Part shown: in pieces, positions 9,358-17,510 of the stretch | Position numbering within the stretch: position 1 is the stretch's first letter | How the letters are laid out: each line of letters begins with the position of its first letter | From: Mycolicibacterium boenickei | GTDB taxonomy: Bacteria > Actinomycetota > Actinomycetes > Mycobacteriales > Mycobacteriaceae | Length of the DNA stretch: 64,000 bases | Reading direction: 5' to 3' | NCBI RefSeq assembly: GCF_010731295.1 | Contig: NZ_AP022579.1 | Coordinates: 2,604,001-2,668,000 of the forward strand | Program-made: the position numbers and the translations under genes | Notes under the pieces: generated by a model | What the model saw: the letters and a program-made list of their open reading frames with translations, nothing else | What the model was told of the DNA's origin: nothing | Database searches by the model: none

Positions 9358-9633
9358 ATGGCAAACGATCTGAGAGTGGACCCGGGGGCGCTTCGTGCGG
9401 GGGCCACTAGCAGCGAGATGATCGCTGCCGAATTGGGGGTATCGCCTGCCCGCCCGGATGCCGGGGGCTATCCGAGCAGTACGGGTGTCTCGGCGATGGA
9501 CGATGCGGTGATCACCGCGCGGGCCTCCCAGTCGGGTCGCGTCAGGGCGCAGGCGGGGCATCTGTCCGCGGCCGCGCTTCGTTACGCCGCGATCGACGAA
9601 CAACACGCCGGAGGTCTGGCGGAGTTGATGTGA
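9358..9633 (+). CDS. EspC-like small type VII secretion substrate
   Basis: 91 residues. The layout matches the mycobacterial EspC/DUF2580 family: an N-terminal LRVDPGALRAGA helix, a poorly ordered glycine/serine middle, and a C-terminal helix with the secretion signature YAAID (YxxxD). No classical signal peptide. Its stop overlaps the GTG of the next gene by 4 bases, the usual coupling of two proteins exported as a pair. Export by an ESX system encoded elsewhere is inferred; no ecc genes are in view. Confidence 0.75.
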   Translation: MANDLRVDPGALRAGATSSEMIAAELGVSPARPDAGGYPSSTGVSAMDDAVITARASQSGRVRAQAGHLSAAALRYAAIDEQHAGGLAELM

Positions 9634-10184
9634 ATGATGTAGCCGCCGCCGGTCCATCGGGTGGGGAGCTGACTCGATCTCAGCTGGAGAGTTGGGACAC
9701 AACGTATCTCGCGGATGCTGCCGCGCGCTGGCGGCAGTTGGCGGCCGAGTCAGAGGAACTGTTCGAGTGGCACCGGCAGAACGTTTGCGCGCCCGGCGGG
9801 GCGGAGTGGTCGGGTACCGCCAATGAGGTCGCGGGTGAACAGGTCAACGCCGACGCGATGGTGGTCCGCAAGCAGGGCGACATCCAGCGTGAGGCCTCCG
9901 AGATCGCCGAGAACGGCTGCCGTGACATCCGGTTGGCCGTCGGGCAGGTGCTGGAGGCCATCACGGCAGCCGAGGAAGACGGTTTCCTGGTGTCCGAGAA
10001 CCTGCGGGTGCGCGACACCCGCCGCATCGACGTGAGCACCATGGCGGTGCGCTACACGGCATCTCGCGAGCATGCCGAGGACATCCGCTGGCACTGCGAG
10101 CGCCTCATCCAGGCTGAGATCTATCTGGGCCAGCGGCTCGAGGGCAAGGCCCTCGAGCTCGCCGCCATCCGCTTCTCGGTGTGA
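9630..10184 (+). CDS. WxG-type helical protein, partner of EspC-like protein
   Basis: 184 residues, GTG start overlapping the upstream stop (GTGA). Predicted mostly helical, with a helix-turn-helix hinge WSG at residues 60-62 flanked by long amphipathic helices, as in WXG100/EspA/PPE-type N-terminal domains. In many mycobacterial loci such a domain heads a larger toxin; here the protein ends after the helical region, with no catalytic domain and no cysteine-rich or repetitive tail. Identified from architecture and context, not from a named family. Confidence 0.6.
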   Translation: MNDVAAAGPSGGELTRSQLESWDTTYLADAAARWRQLAAESEELFEWHRQNVCAPGGAEWSGTANEVAGEQVNADAMVVRKQGDIQREASEIAENGCRDIRLAVGQVLEAITAAEEDGFLVSENLRVRDTRRIDVSTMAVRYTASREHAEDIRWHCERLIQAEIYLGQRLEGKALELAAIRFSV

Positions 10185-10197
10185 TCGGGGCGAAGGG

Positions 10198-11655
10198 CTA
10201 CAGCTGCGCCCAGATCGACTTGGTCTTGAGATAAGCGTCGATGCCCTCGTATCCGAATTCCTTGCCGACGCCGGACTGCTTGTAGCCGCCGAACGGCACG
10301 TTGTGGTCGAACGTCAGCTGGCAGTTCAGCCCCACCATGCCGGCCTGCAGCCGCCTGCCCAGGCTGTGCGCACGCGCCAGGTTGGTGGTCCAGACGGTCG
10401 CGGCCAGGCCGTAGCTGGTGTCGTTGGCCATCGCGACGGCTTCGTCGTCATCGTCGAACGGGAGGATGGTGACCACCGGGCCGAAAATCTCTTCCTTGTA
10501 CAGCGAGCTGGTGGCCGGGTCGACGTTGGTGACGACGGTGGGCTTGACGAAGTAGCCCTTGCGGTCCAATCGGTAGCCGCCGGAAACGATTTCGGCCCCG
10601 TCGCGCTTGCCCTGGTCGATGTAGCCCAGCACGCGGTCGAGCTGCTTCTGGCTGACGAGCGGGCTGATCATCGCGCCCTCGTCCTTCGGGCCGCCCAGCA
10701 CCAGGTTGTCTCCGATCATCGCGATCCCCTGCACCACACGTTCATAAACGCTGCGCTGCACAAAGATTCGTGATCCACACACGCAGCCCTGCCCCGAGTG
10801 CACGAAGATGCCCATCGAGGCCATCATGATCGCCATGTCGAGGTCGGCATCTTCGTAGATCAGCACCGGGGACTTGCCGCCCAGCTCCAGGGTCACCTTC
10901 TTCAGGTTGTCCGCGGAGTCCCGCATGATCTGCTTGCCGACCTCGGTCGAGCCGGTGAAGGCGACCTTCTCCACGTCGGGGTGCGCGGTGATCGCGGCAC
11001 CCGCGGTGGCGCCGTATCCGATGACGAAGTTCGCCACGCCGTCCGGCACGCCGGCTTCACCGATCAGCCGCTCCAGCAGCACCGCTGACAGCGGGGTCTC
11101 CTCGGCGGGCTTGACGACGCTGGAGCAGCCGGCCGCCAGGGCCGGGGCGATCTTGGCGCAGGCGTTGAACAGCGGGCCGTTCCACGGGTAGATGAGGCCT
11201 ACCACGCCATACGGTTCCTTGGTGGTGTAGGCGTGCAGGTTGGAATAGTTGCTGTTGACCCCGCCCTCCATCTGCACCTGGTAGCTGCTGCCGTTGAGCT
11301 TGGTGCACCAGCCCGCGTAGTAGCGGAAGAACTCCGCGCAGGTGGAGACGATCATCTCTGCCTGCATCGGGGGCATCCCGGCGTCCAACGACTCCAGCTC
11401 GGCGAATTCCGCTGCGTGCTCGTCGATCAGATCGCCCAGCTTCCAGAGCACCTTGGCGCGGTGGCGGGCCGGGACGTCGGTCCAAATCCCGGACTGGTAG
11501 GCGGCTTTCGCGGCGGCGACGGCCTCGTCGACCGCGTCGGGCCCGCAGTCGCGGAACTCGGTGATCTGTTCCTCGGTCGCGGGGTCGATGACCGCGATGG
11601 TCTCGCCCGTGCCCGGTCGGTCGCGGAGCTCTTCCAAAACCGTCTGCAGTTCCAT
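10198..11655 (-). CDS. NAD(P)-dependent aldehyde dehydrogenase
   Basis: 485 residues, the usual length for the ALDH superfamily. The catalytic glutamate is in VTLELGGKSP (about residue 251) and the catalytic cysteine in GQGCVCGSR (about residue 285), with the cofactor motif FTGSTEVGK. It resembles phenylacetaldehyde/betaine-aldehyde type enzymes; the true substrate cannot be told. Upstream of the ATG, TGCTGAGCA and a nearby TAGCA may be regulator half-sites. It stands alone, 13 bases after the convergent T7SS pair. Confidence 0.92.
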   Translation of the reverse strand: MELQTVLEELRDRPGTGETIAVIDPATEEQITEFRDCGPDAVDEAVAAAKAAYQSGIWTDVPARHRAKVLWKLGDLIDEHAAEFAELESLDAGMPPMQAEMIVSTCAEFFRYYAGWCTKLNGSSYQVQMEGGVNSNYSNLHAYTTKEPYGVVGLIYPWNGPLFNACAKIAPALAAGCSSVVKPAEETPLSAVLLERLIGEAGVPDGVANFVIGYGATAGAAITAHPDVEKVAFTGSTEVGKQIMRDSADNLKKVTLELGGKSPVLIYEDADLDMAIMMASMGIFVHSGQGCVCGSRIFVQRSVYERVVQGIAMIGDNLVLGGPKDEGAMISPLVSQKQLDRVLGYIDQGKRDGAEIVSGGYRLDRKGYFVKPTVVTNVDPATSSLYKEEIFGPVVTILPFDDDDEAVAMANDTSYGLAATVWTTNLARAHSLGRRLQAGMVGLNCQLTFDHNVPFGGYKQSGVGKEFGYEGIDAYLKTKSIWAQL

Positions 11656-11797
11656 AGGGTTCCCTTCGTCGTCGAATGCTGAGCACTTGCCTAGCAGTCG
11701 GGAACCGGGGCGGTCAAGACCGCATATGCGGCTCTCTCACGGCTATTTCCCCGTGTTTGCGGTTGTTGGGCGGATGCGGTGCGGATACGCTGACGCG

Positions 11798-12205
11798 GTG
11801 CCAGACATCCGGGTCCGCGAGGCGGCCGAACTGCTCGGGGTCAGCGACGACACCGTGCGGCGCTGGATCGACGACGGGGCTCTGCCTGCCCATCTCGACG
11901 GATCCGGGCGCAAGGTGATCGACGGCGCCGCGCTGGCGGCGTTCGCCCGCGCCAACGCCGCTGCGGCGCCCAAGGATCCGCTCGGCATCGGCAGCTCGGC
12001 GCGCAACCGCTTCGCCGGGCTGGTCACCGACGTCATCGCCGACGGGGTGATGGCACAGGTGGAGATGCAGTGCGGGCCGTTCACCGTGGTGTCGCTGATG
12101 AGCAGCCAGTCGGTACGTGAACTCGGCCTGGCTCCGGGCAGCATCGCCGTCGCGGTGGTCAAGGCCACGACCGTGATCGTGGAAACCCCGAAAGGACAAT
12201 CGTGA
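11798..12205 (+). CDS. Molybdate-binding regulator: excisionase-type HTH plus Mop/TOBE domain
   Basis: 135 residues. The N-terminal MerR/excisionase-like helix-turn-helix (residues 1-50) has EAAELLGVSDDTVRRWI; the C-terminal Mop domain (about 70-135) has ARNRFAGLV, MAQVEMQCGPF and VAVVKATTVIV, the molybdate-binding TOBE signature. It fits single-Mop regulators that sense molybdate and control its uptake. The GTG at 11798 follows a TACGCT -10-like hexamer by six bases, suggesting a leaderless message. It overlaps modA by 4 bases (GTGA), so the two are one operon. Confidence 0.85.
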   Translation: MPDIRVREAAELLGVSDDTVRRWIDDGALPAHLDGSGRKVIDGAALAAFARANAAAAPKDPLGIGSSARNRFAGLVTDVIADGVMAQVEMQCGPFTVVSLMSSQSVRELGLAPGSIAVAVVKATTVIVETPKGQS

Positions 12206-12966
12206 ACCCAGCCCGGATGTTCGCCTTGGCGCTCAGCACGGTCGGCGCGACCGCCCTGATCGCGGGCTGCTCCTCGTCCGACAACACGGCGGGCGGCTCG
12301 ATCACGGTGTTCGCCGCCGCGTCGCTGAAATCGGCGTTCACCGAGATCGGCGAGCAGTTCAAGACCGACAACCCGGGGGCCTCGGTGGAGTTCTCGTTCG
12401 CCGGATCCTCGGACCTGGTCACCCAGCTCACCCAGGGGGCCGACGCCGACGTGTTCGCCTCGGCCGACACCCGGAACATGGACAAGGCGGTGGCCGCGGA
12501 TCTCGTCGAGGGTGCCCCGGTCACATTCGCCACCAACACCCTGACCATCGCCGTCGCGCCGGGAAACCCCAAGGGCATCAAGTCTTTCGCCGACCTGGCC
12601 AAGCCGGACACCAGCGTTGTGGTGTGCGCGCCGCCGGTGCCCTGCGGTGGCGCGACCGAAAAGGTCGAGAAGGCGACCGGCGTGACACTGTCCCCGGTGA
12701 GTGAGGAGACCTCGGTCACCGACGTGCTGGGCAAGGTGACCAGCGGACAGGCCGACGCGGGTCTGGTCTACGTCACAGACGTCGCCGGAGCGGGAGACAA
12801 GGTGACCAGCGTGGCGTTTCCCGAGGCCGCCCAGGCCGTCAACAGCTATCCCATCGCCGTGCTCAAAGGGTCCGCACAAGCCGAACTGGCACACCGTTTC
12901 GTCGACCTGGTGACCGGTGAGGCCGGCCAAAAGGCGCTCGCCAAGGCCGGATTCGCCAAGCCCTGA
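12202..12966 (+). CDS. modA: Molybdate ABC transporter substrate-binding lipoprotein ModA
   Basis: 254 residues. A lipoprotein signal ends at LIAGC, placing the mature protein on the outer face of the membrane. The body matches ModA: TVFAAASLKSAFTEIG at the start of the first lobe, FAGSSDLVTQL, and QADAGLVYVTDVA in the second lobe. It binds molybdate/tungstate for delivery to ModBC. Unusually, no modB or modC follows: the next gene, 32 bases on, is a KATmt-type acetyltransferase. The permease and ATPase must be elsewhere, or the system is incomplete. Confidence 0.9.
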   Translation: MNPARMFALALSTVGATALIAGCSSSDNTAGGSITVFAAASLKSAFTEIGEQFKTDNPGASVEFSFAGSSDLVTQLTQGADADVFASADTRNMDKAVAADLVEGAPVTFATNTLTIAVAPGNPKGIKSFADLAKPDTSVVVCAPPVPCGGATEKVEKATGVTLSPVSEETSVTDVLGKVTSGQADAGLVYVTDVAGAGDKVTSVAFPEAAQAVNSYPIAVLKGSAQAELAHRFVDLVTGEAGQKALAKAGFAKP

Positions 12967-12998
12967 CCCAGCCCGCGGCGGCGCCGTAGCCTGGGACC

Positions 12999-14000
12999 GT
13001 GGCCGATCTGACCGAGATCAGCGCCGACGACCTGGCGGCACTGGAATTCTTCGCCGGATGTCGGCCGCCCGTGCTGGCACCGCTGACCGCCCTGCTGCGG
13101 CCGCTGGCGGCGGTGCCGGGCCAGGTGCTGATCCGGCAGGGTGACCCGGCCCTCACCTTCATGCTGATCGCCTCCGGGCGCACCCGGGTGGTCCATGAGG
13201 CGGCCGACGGCCAGGCCGTCGTCGCCGATCTGGAACCCGGGCTGATCATCGGCGAGATCGCGCTGCTGCGCGACGCGGCGCGCACCGCCACGGTCACCGC
13301 CCTCGATCCGGTGAGCGGCTGGGTGGGTGACCGCGACGCATTCGAGGTCATCCTTCACCTGCCGGGAATGTTCGACCGGTTGGTTCGCATCGCCCGCCAG
13401 CGGCTGGCCGGGTTCATCACGCCGATCCCGGTGCAGATGCGCAACGGCGACTGGTTCTATCTACGGCCGGTGCTGCCCGGCGACGTCGAACGCACTCTGA
13501 ACGGGCCCGTCGAGTTCTCCAGCGAGACCCTCTACCGGCGATTCCAATCCGTGCGCAAGCCGACCAAGGCACTGCTGGAGTATCTGTTCGAGGTCGATTA
13601 CGCGGACCATTTCGTCTGGGTGATGACCGAGGGCGCGCTGGGGCCGGTGGTCGCCGACGCCCGCGTGGTCCGCGAGGGACACGACGCGACGACGGCCGAG
13701 GTGGCGTTCACCGTCGGTGACGACTATCAGGGCCGCGGTATCGGCACCTTCCTGATGGACGCACTGGTGGTGTCGGCGAACTACCTTGGAATTCAACGCT
13801 TCACCGCACGTGTGCTGAGTGACAACTACGCCATGCGGCGCATCCTGGACCGGCTCGGCGCGGTCTGGGAGCGTGAGGATCTCGGGGTGGTACTCACCGA
13901 CGTCGCGGTGCCCGCCATCGACACGTTGAGCCTGGAACCCGAGCTGGCGGCGAAGATCACAGACGTGACGCGCCAGGTGATCCGGGCGGTGAGCCAGTGA
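12999..14000 (+). CDS. cAMP-dependent protein lysine acetyltransferase, KATmt/Pat type (Rv0998 family)
   Basis: 333 residues, GTG start. Residues 20-140 form a cyclic-nucleotide-binding domain with the phosphate-binding cassette GEIALLRDAARTATV (85-99). Residues about 150-330 form a GNAT acetyltransferase with acetyl-CoA loop DYQGRGIGT (242-250) and the glutamate in TAEVAF (E234) that acts as catalytic base in the mycobacterial enzymes. Characterised homologues use cAMP to release autoinhibition and acetylate acyl-CoA synthetases and universal stress proteins. The downstream shikimate dehydrogenase-like gene overlaps it by 4 bases. Confidence 0.93.
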   Translation: MADLTEISADDLAALEFFAGCRPPVLAPLTALLRPLAAVPGQVLIRQGDPALTFMLIASGRTRVVHEAADGQAVVADLEPGLIIGEIALLRDAARTATVTALDPVSGWVGDRDAFEVILHLPGMFDRLVRIARQRLAGFITPIPVQMRNGDWFYLRPVLPGDVERTLNGPVEFSSETLYRRFQSVRKPTKALLEYLFEVDYADHFVWVMTEGALGPVVADARVVREGHDATTAEVAFTVGDDYQGRGIGTFLMDALVVSANYLGIQRFTARVLSDNYAMRRILDRLGAVWEREDLGVVLTDVAVPAIDTLSLEPELAAKITDVTRQVIRAVSQ

Positions 14001-14860
14001 CGCCGCCGATGACCGCCAGTGGCCGAAGGCCACCTTTGAACAAGGACACCAGGGTGTGCATCTCGCTGGCGGCCCGGCCCAGCAACATCGGGACCCGGTT
14101 TCACAACTATCTCTACGAAGAACTCGGGCTGGACTACCTCTACAAGGCCTTCACCACAACCGATATCGCCGCGGCGATCGGAGGCGTGCGGGCCCTGGGC
14201 ATCCGGGGTTGCTCGGTGTCGATGCCGTTCAAGAAGGACGTCATGGCACTCGTCGACGAGATCGAACCGTCGGCGCTGGCGATCGACGCGGTCAACACGA
14301 TCGTCAACGACCTCTCGGTGCCCGGCGGCCACCTCGTCGCGTCCAACACCGACTACCTGGCGGTCCAGGAACTCGTCGACCGGTTGGACCCCGACGATGC
14401 GGTGCTGATGCGGGGCAGCGGTGGCATGGCCAAGGCGGTGGGGGCAGCATTGCGGGACAAGGGGTTTCGCAAGGGCACTGTCGTCGCGCGTAACAACGAG
14501 GCCGGGCGGGCGCTGGCCGAGACGCTCGGTTACGGCTATGCGCCCGAGGTCGGTTCGCTGACGGCACCGATCCTGGTCAACGTGACCCCGATCGGGATGG
14601 CTGACGGGCCCGACGAACACCGCAGCGCGTTCGATCCGGCCACCATCGAGGCGGCCGTTGCCGTGGTCGACGTGGTGGCGATGCCCGCCGAAACTCCGCT
14701 GATCATCGCGGCCAGGGCCGCGGGCCTGCCGGTCATCACCGGCGCAGAGGTGATCGCGCTGCAGGCCGCGGAACAATTCGAGCGCTACACGGGTGTGCGG
14801 CCGACGCCTGAGCAGGTGGCCGCGGCGTCGGCCTTCTCCCGGCAGCCTGCTACGGCGTGA
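13997..14860 (+). CDS. Shikimate 5-dehydrogenase-like protein
   Basis: 287 residues from GTG 13997 (ATG 14009 possible). It resembles the AroE fold: substrate-domain lysine in SMPFKKDV, SNTDYLAV with the paired aspartate, glycine-rich MRGSGGMAKAV in the cofactor domain, and VNVTPIGM. It differs from housekeeping AroE in these motifs (SMPFK for SLPxK), so it may be a paralogue with another substrate such as quinate or an aminoshikimate-like compound. The GTGA overlap with the KATmt gene indicates co-expression. It overlaps the convergent lipoprotein gene by 11 bases. Confidence 0.8.
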   Translation: MTPPMTASGRRPPLNKDTRVCISLAARPSNIGTRFHNYLYEELGLDYLYKAFTTTDIAAAIGGVRALGIRGCSVSMPFKKDVMALVDEIEPSALAIDAVNTIVNDLSVPGGHLVASNTDYLAVQELVDRLDPDDAVLMRGSGGMAKAVGAALRDKGFRKGTVVARNNEAGRALAETLGYGYAPEVGSLTAPILVNVTPIGMADGPDEHRSAFDPATIEAAVAVVDVVAMPAETPLIIAARAAGLPVITGAEVIALQAAEQFERYTGVRPTPEQVAAASAFSRQPATA

Positions 14861-15551
14861 TGACCGTCTGCTCGTCGATGGCCGCGGTCGCGTCCATCAA
14901 CGGGCCCATCTGATCCTCGGTGCCATCGGCATTGAACTGCAACACGAACAGCCCGTCGGCTCCGGGGATCACCACGGTTTTCTGCGCGATCAACCGGGTG
15001 GCGCCGTCCTTCACGTACGTGCCGCCGATCTGATACGCATCGAAGCCGCTCAGTTCGTCTGCCGACCCGTCGCCCTGGTTCTCGTAGCCCGGAAGGTTCC
15101 TGATCTCGTTCGGGGCGTACTCCAGGATCTTGGCCGGGTCCACGTCGCCGGTCAGTTTGGACATCAGCGCGATGATCGAGGGCGGATCGGCGGCGAACTC
15201 CGGATCGGTGGATACGATTGCGCCCCAGGCCCATTCGGGAGCCGATGAGGTCGCGTCCGCCCAGCCTTCGGGAATCGGCATGTCCAGCTGGGGTGTGCCC
15301 GGATCGCCGCGGTGCACCGGCGTCTCGGTGATGTTGTTGTCACGGATGTAGTCGACGATCGTGTACTGGTGCCCGGCCGAGGGAGTGCTCGGTTCATCGG
15401 CCTTGGTCTTGGTGGTCTCGGTGCTCGTCTCGCTGCTCCCGGTCGCCTCGGTTGCGGTGCCGGACACCGTCTTGCCGCCGCAGCCGGTCAACATGACCCC
15501 GAGCGCGACGGCGGCGATGACGATTCCGCCGGCCCTCATTGACGTGGTCAT
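14850..15551 (-). CDS. LpqN/LpqT-family lipoprotein
   Basis: 233 residues from ATG 15551. The signal peptide ends with a lipobox at LTGCGG, followed by a Ser/Thr/Glu-rich linker (about 30 residues) and an LpqN/LpqT-type domain with TIVDYIRDNNI, the LDMPIPEGW strand and a C-terminal VLQFNADGT segment. The family is mycobacterial, cell-envelope anchored, and linked to envelope assembly in M. tuberculosis LpqN. A paralogue, lpqT, lies at 45390-46034. In-frame codons upstream of 15551 add no signal-peptide logic. Confidence 0.82.
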   Translation of the reverse strand: MTTSMRAGGIVIAAVALGVMLTGCGGKTVSGTATEATGSSETSTETTKTKADEPSTPSAGHQYTIVDYIRDNNITETPVHRGDPGTPQLDMPIPEGWADATSSAPEWAWGAIVSTDPEFAADPPSIIALMSKLTGDVDPAKILEYAPNEIRNLPGYENQGDGSADELSGFDAYQIGGTYVKDGATRLIAQKTVVIPGADGLFVLQFNADGTEDQMGPLMDATAAIDEQTVITP

Positions 15552-15695
15552 CGGTCTCCCATCGGTTGGACGCCCCGGTGAGGCGCAACTGACCTGCACG
15601 ATAAACGCTTTGCTGGCAAATGGCTGGCAGAAGGAGCAGTCCGGTAACGCGATCGTTTGCGCAGTGAAATGTTCGGGGTGGCCCAGGTGGGGCCG

Positions 15696-15965
15696 TCAGC
15701 AATTCGCGGACAGGTACACCGTCTGTTCGAGGACCTGAGCCGGGCGGACCGACGACACGGTGCACCGGTCCAGCGGAGCCGTCCCGGCGCGGTAGATCAC
15801 CACCTGGAACCCCTGGCGTTCCAACTCGTTCGCCGTGTCCTGCGCCGATCCGACTCCTGACGGCGCAGCTGGTGCAGCCGCGGGAAAACCCACCGCCAAC
15901 GCCGACAGCGCGCTGCCGGCCATCACAGCTCCGGCCAATCCGTACACGGTGGTGCCCCTCGTCAT
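15696..15965 (-). CDS. Small secreted mycobacterial protein
   Basis: 89 residues from ATG 15965. A signal peptide (about residues 1-33, AVGFPAAAPA region) is followed by ~55 mature residues with two cysteines (in DRCTV and the terminal SANC) that could form a disulfide. The mature part reads as a short PASTA-like strand-helix unit with ANELERQGFQV. Function unknown. It is divergent from the lipoprotein gene at 16117 across 151 bases that hold the two promoters. An earlier in-frame start would put 40 hydrophilic residues before the signal peptide and is less likely. Confidence 0.65.
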   Translation of the reverse strand: MTRGTTVYGLAGAVMAGSALSALAVGFPAAAPAAPSGVGSAQDTANELERQGFQVVIYRAGTAPLDRCTVSSVRPAQVLEQTVYLSANC

Positions 15966-16116
15966 CGTGGATGTCGTATTTGTGGCAACCAGACCTGCAG
16001 TCATTAAATTCCGCTGTAGCGCAACCCTTGTCGCACTGCCGGTGGCCAGAAATGAGTTGACAGGCGGCTTCGTGACCGTCCTCGACAGCAAACGCGGGCT
16101 GTGGTATCAAAACGCC

Positions 16117-16800
16117 GTGCGCCCTTTCGCCGTCCCGGCGGCCCTGCTGATGTGCACCCTGGCTTGCGGGGTGGCATGCGGATCCCAGCAGGCACCGGAG
16201 CCGGTGCAGCCATCGTCAGCGTCGCGCACCACCGGCGATGCCGCCACAGTGAACCCGGCCCGCATCGAGCGGGCGCGGCAGGACTTGCCGCCCGGTTACG
16301 AGGTGGTACCCATCGAGCCGCAGGCGACCCCGGTATCGCTGTGGGGATTCGGCCCCGACTGGCGGGCCGACCCGGCCGCCTGCGGCGCGCTGGCCGCCCG
16401 TGAAGTCGAGCCAACCCGGGGTTGGTCGGCATCGGGGCCCGGCGGCATCGTGTACGCGGGCGTCTCGAAGCTGGGGCCGGGTGTGCCCGCGGATCGCGGC
16501 GACCCACCGTGTGAGCAGTGGAGTGTGTCCGGCGGACATTCCGTCGGAACCGTCACCGCCGTCGCGGCGCCGTCGATCGAGGATGCGGTGACCGCCGGGA
16601 TGTCCACGGCCGTCACCACGATCGTCGAAGGGGGCACCGAAACCCGGTCCCATGCCGACACGTTCACCGCGGATCTGGGCGCCGGCTATCACGTGTTCGT
16701 CAGCGTGGTCACCGACCCAGGCTCGCCGAACCCCGCGCTCGACCCATCGTTCGCCTCCGACCTGCTGGTGAAAACGGTTTCGGCGTTACGTTCCCGGTAA
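16117..16800 (+). CDS. Mycobacterial lipoprotein, DUF5642-like
   Basis: 227 residues from GTG 16117, which gives a clean signal peptide with lipobox ending ACGVACGS. The mature region has RIERARQDLPPGYEVV, a DPAACGAL cysteine, DPPCEQW, and a C-terminal strand-rich part, as in the DUF5642 sensor-like lipoproteins of mycobacteria. The gene just downstream (16830-17504) shares this plan, suggesting tandem duplication. Function unknown; envelope location inferred from the lipobox. Confidence 0.72.
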   Translation: MRPFAVPAALLMCTLACGVACGSQQAPEPVQPSSASRTTGDAATVNPARIERARQDLPPGYEVVPIEPQATPVSLWGFGPDWRADPAACGALAAREVEPTRGWSASGPGGIVYAGVSKLGPGVPADRGDPPCEQWSVSGGHSVGTVTAVAAPSIEDAVTAGMSTAVTTIVEGGTETRSHADTFTADLGAGYHVFVSVVTDPGSPNPALDPSFASDLLVKTVSALRSR

Positions 16801-16829
16801 CTTGACGGACCCCAGGTATCTTGACAGCG

Positions 16830-17504
16830 ATGTCGAACCGCAACGTGTTACTCGCCACCGCGGGCGTCCTTGCCTGCGCCACCGGATTGGTCGCGTGCGG
16901 TCAATCGGACCAGTCGGATGCCGCCCACGCGGACATCGCCAACGTCGCCAAGGTGCGCTCCACCTTCGGCCCGGAGTTCAAGGTCACCGATGTGGCGCCC
17001 ACCGGGATCGACCCGAAAATGCTGGCGTCGCACAAGATGCCGCCCGGGGTGAAGGTCGATCCTGCCGATTGCGCGAAATTCGCCGAGGGCCAGTCGTTGC
17101 CGGAGGGGCTCAAGGGCAACATGGCCGCCACCACGGCCGAAGGTGCGGGTAACCGGTTCATCGTGCTGGCCGTCGAGACCTCTGAGCCGGTCCCGGTGAA
17201 CGCCCCGGGTGACGACTGCAAGAAGGTGAAGTTCCTGGGCCCCGGGGTGCGCGGTCAGGTGGACGTGGTCGAGGCCCCGCAGATCGAGGGGGCCCGCACC
17301 ATCGGGACTCACCGCATCGTGCAGACCGTGATGGGTGGCCAGGCGCGCACCGGTGAGTTGTTCAACTACGTCGCCAGTTTCGACACGTTCATGGTGATCG
17401 TCACCGCCAACCCGCTGGTGGAGCCGGGCAAGCCGGTGTCGCCGGTGGACGACAAGCGGGCTCGTGATCTGCTCAGCGCCGCCGTCGCCGACGTGAGGGG
17501 CTAG
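16830..17504 (+). CDS. Mycobacterial lipoprotein, DUF5642-like
   Basis: 224 residues from ATG 16830. Signal peptide and lipobox at GLVACGQ, then VRSTFGPEFKVTDVAP, a DPADCAKFAEG cysteine motif, a second cysteine in GDDCKKV, and a terminal helix DLLSAAVADVRG. It has the same order of elements as its 5' neighbour (16117-16800), 29 bases upstream, and the two are likely co-transcribed paralogues. It may correspond to the position of Rv0999 in M. tuberculosis, since the next genes continue the Rv1000c onwards order; that correspondence is inference. Confidence 0.72.
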   Translation: MSNRNVLLATAGVLACATGLVACGQSDQSDAAHADIANVAKVRSTFGPEFKVTDVAPTGIDPKMLASHKMPPGVKVDPADCAKFAEGQSLPEGLKGNMAATTAEGAGNRFIVLAVETSEPVPVNAPGDDCKKVKFLGPGVRGQVDVVEAPQIEGARTIGTHRIVQTVMGGQARTGELFNYVASFDTFMVIVTANPLVEPGKPVSPVDDKRARDLLSAAVADVRG

Positions 17505-17510
17505 CGAGCC

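Noticed and set aside
10185..10197. Hidden toxin domain or immunity gene after the type VII pair
   Set aside because: Only 13 bases separate the stop from the convergent aldehyde dehydrogenase gene, and no open frame continues the protein.
11680..11700. KstR-type operator upstream of the aldehyde dehydrogenase
   Set aside because: TGCTGAGCA and TAGCA show some symmetry but do not match the known KstR or KstR2 motifs well enough to annotate.
12967..12998. Missing or frameshifted modB
   Set aside because: The gap is 32 bases and the next frame is a complete KATmt gene; no permease-like hydrophobic remnants are visible.
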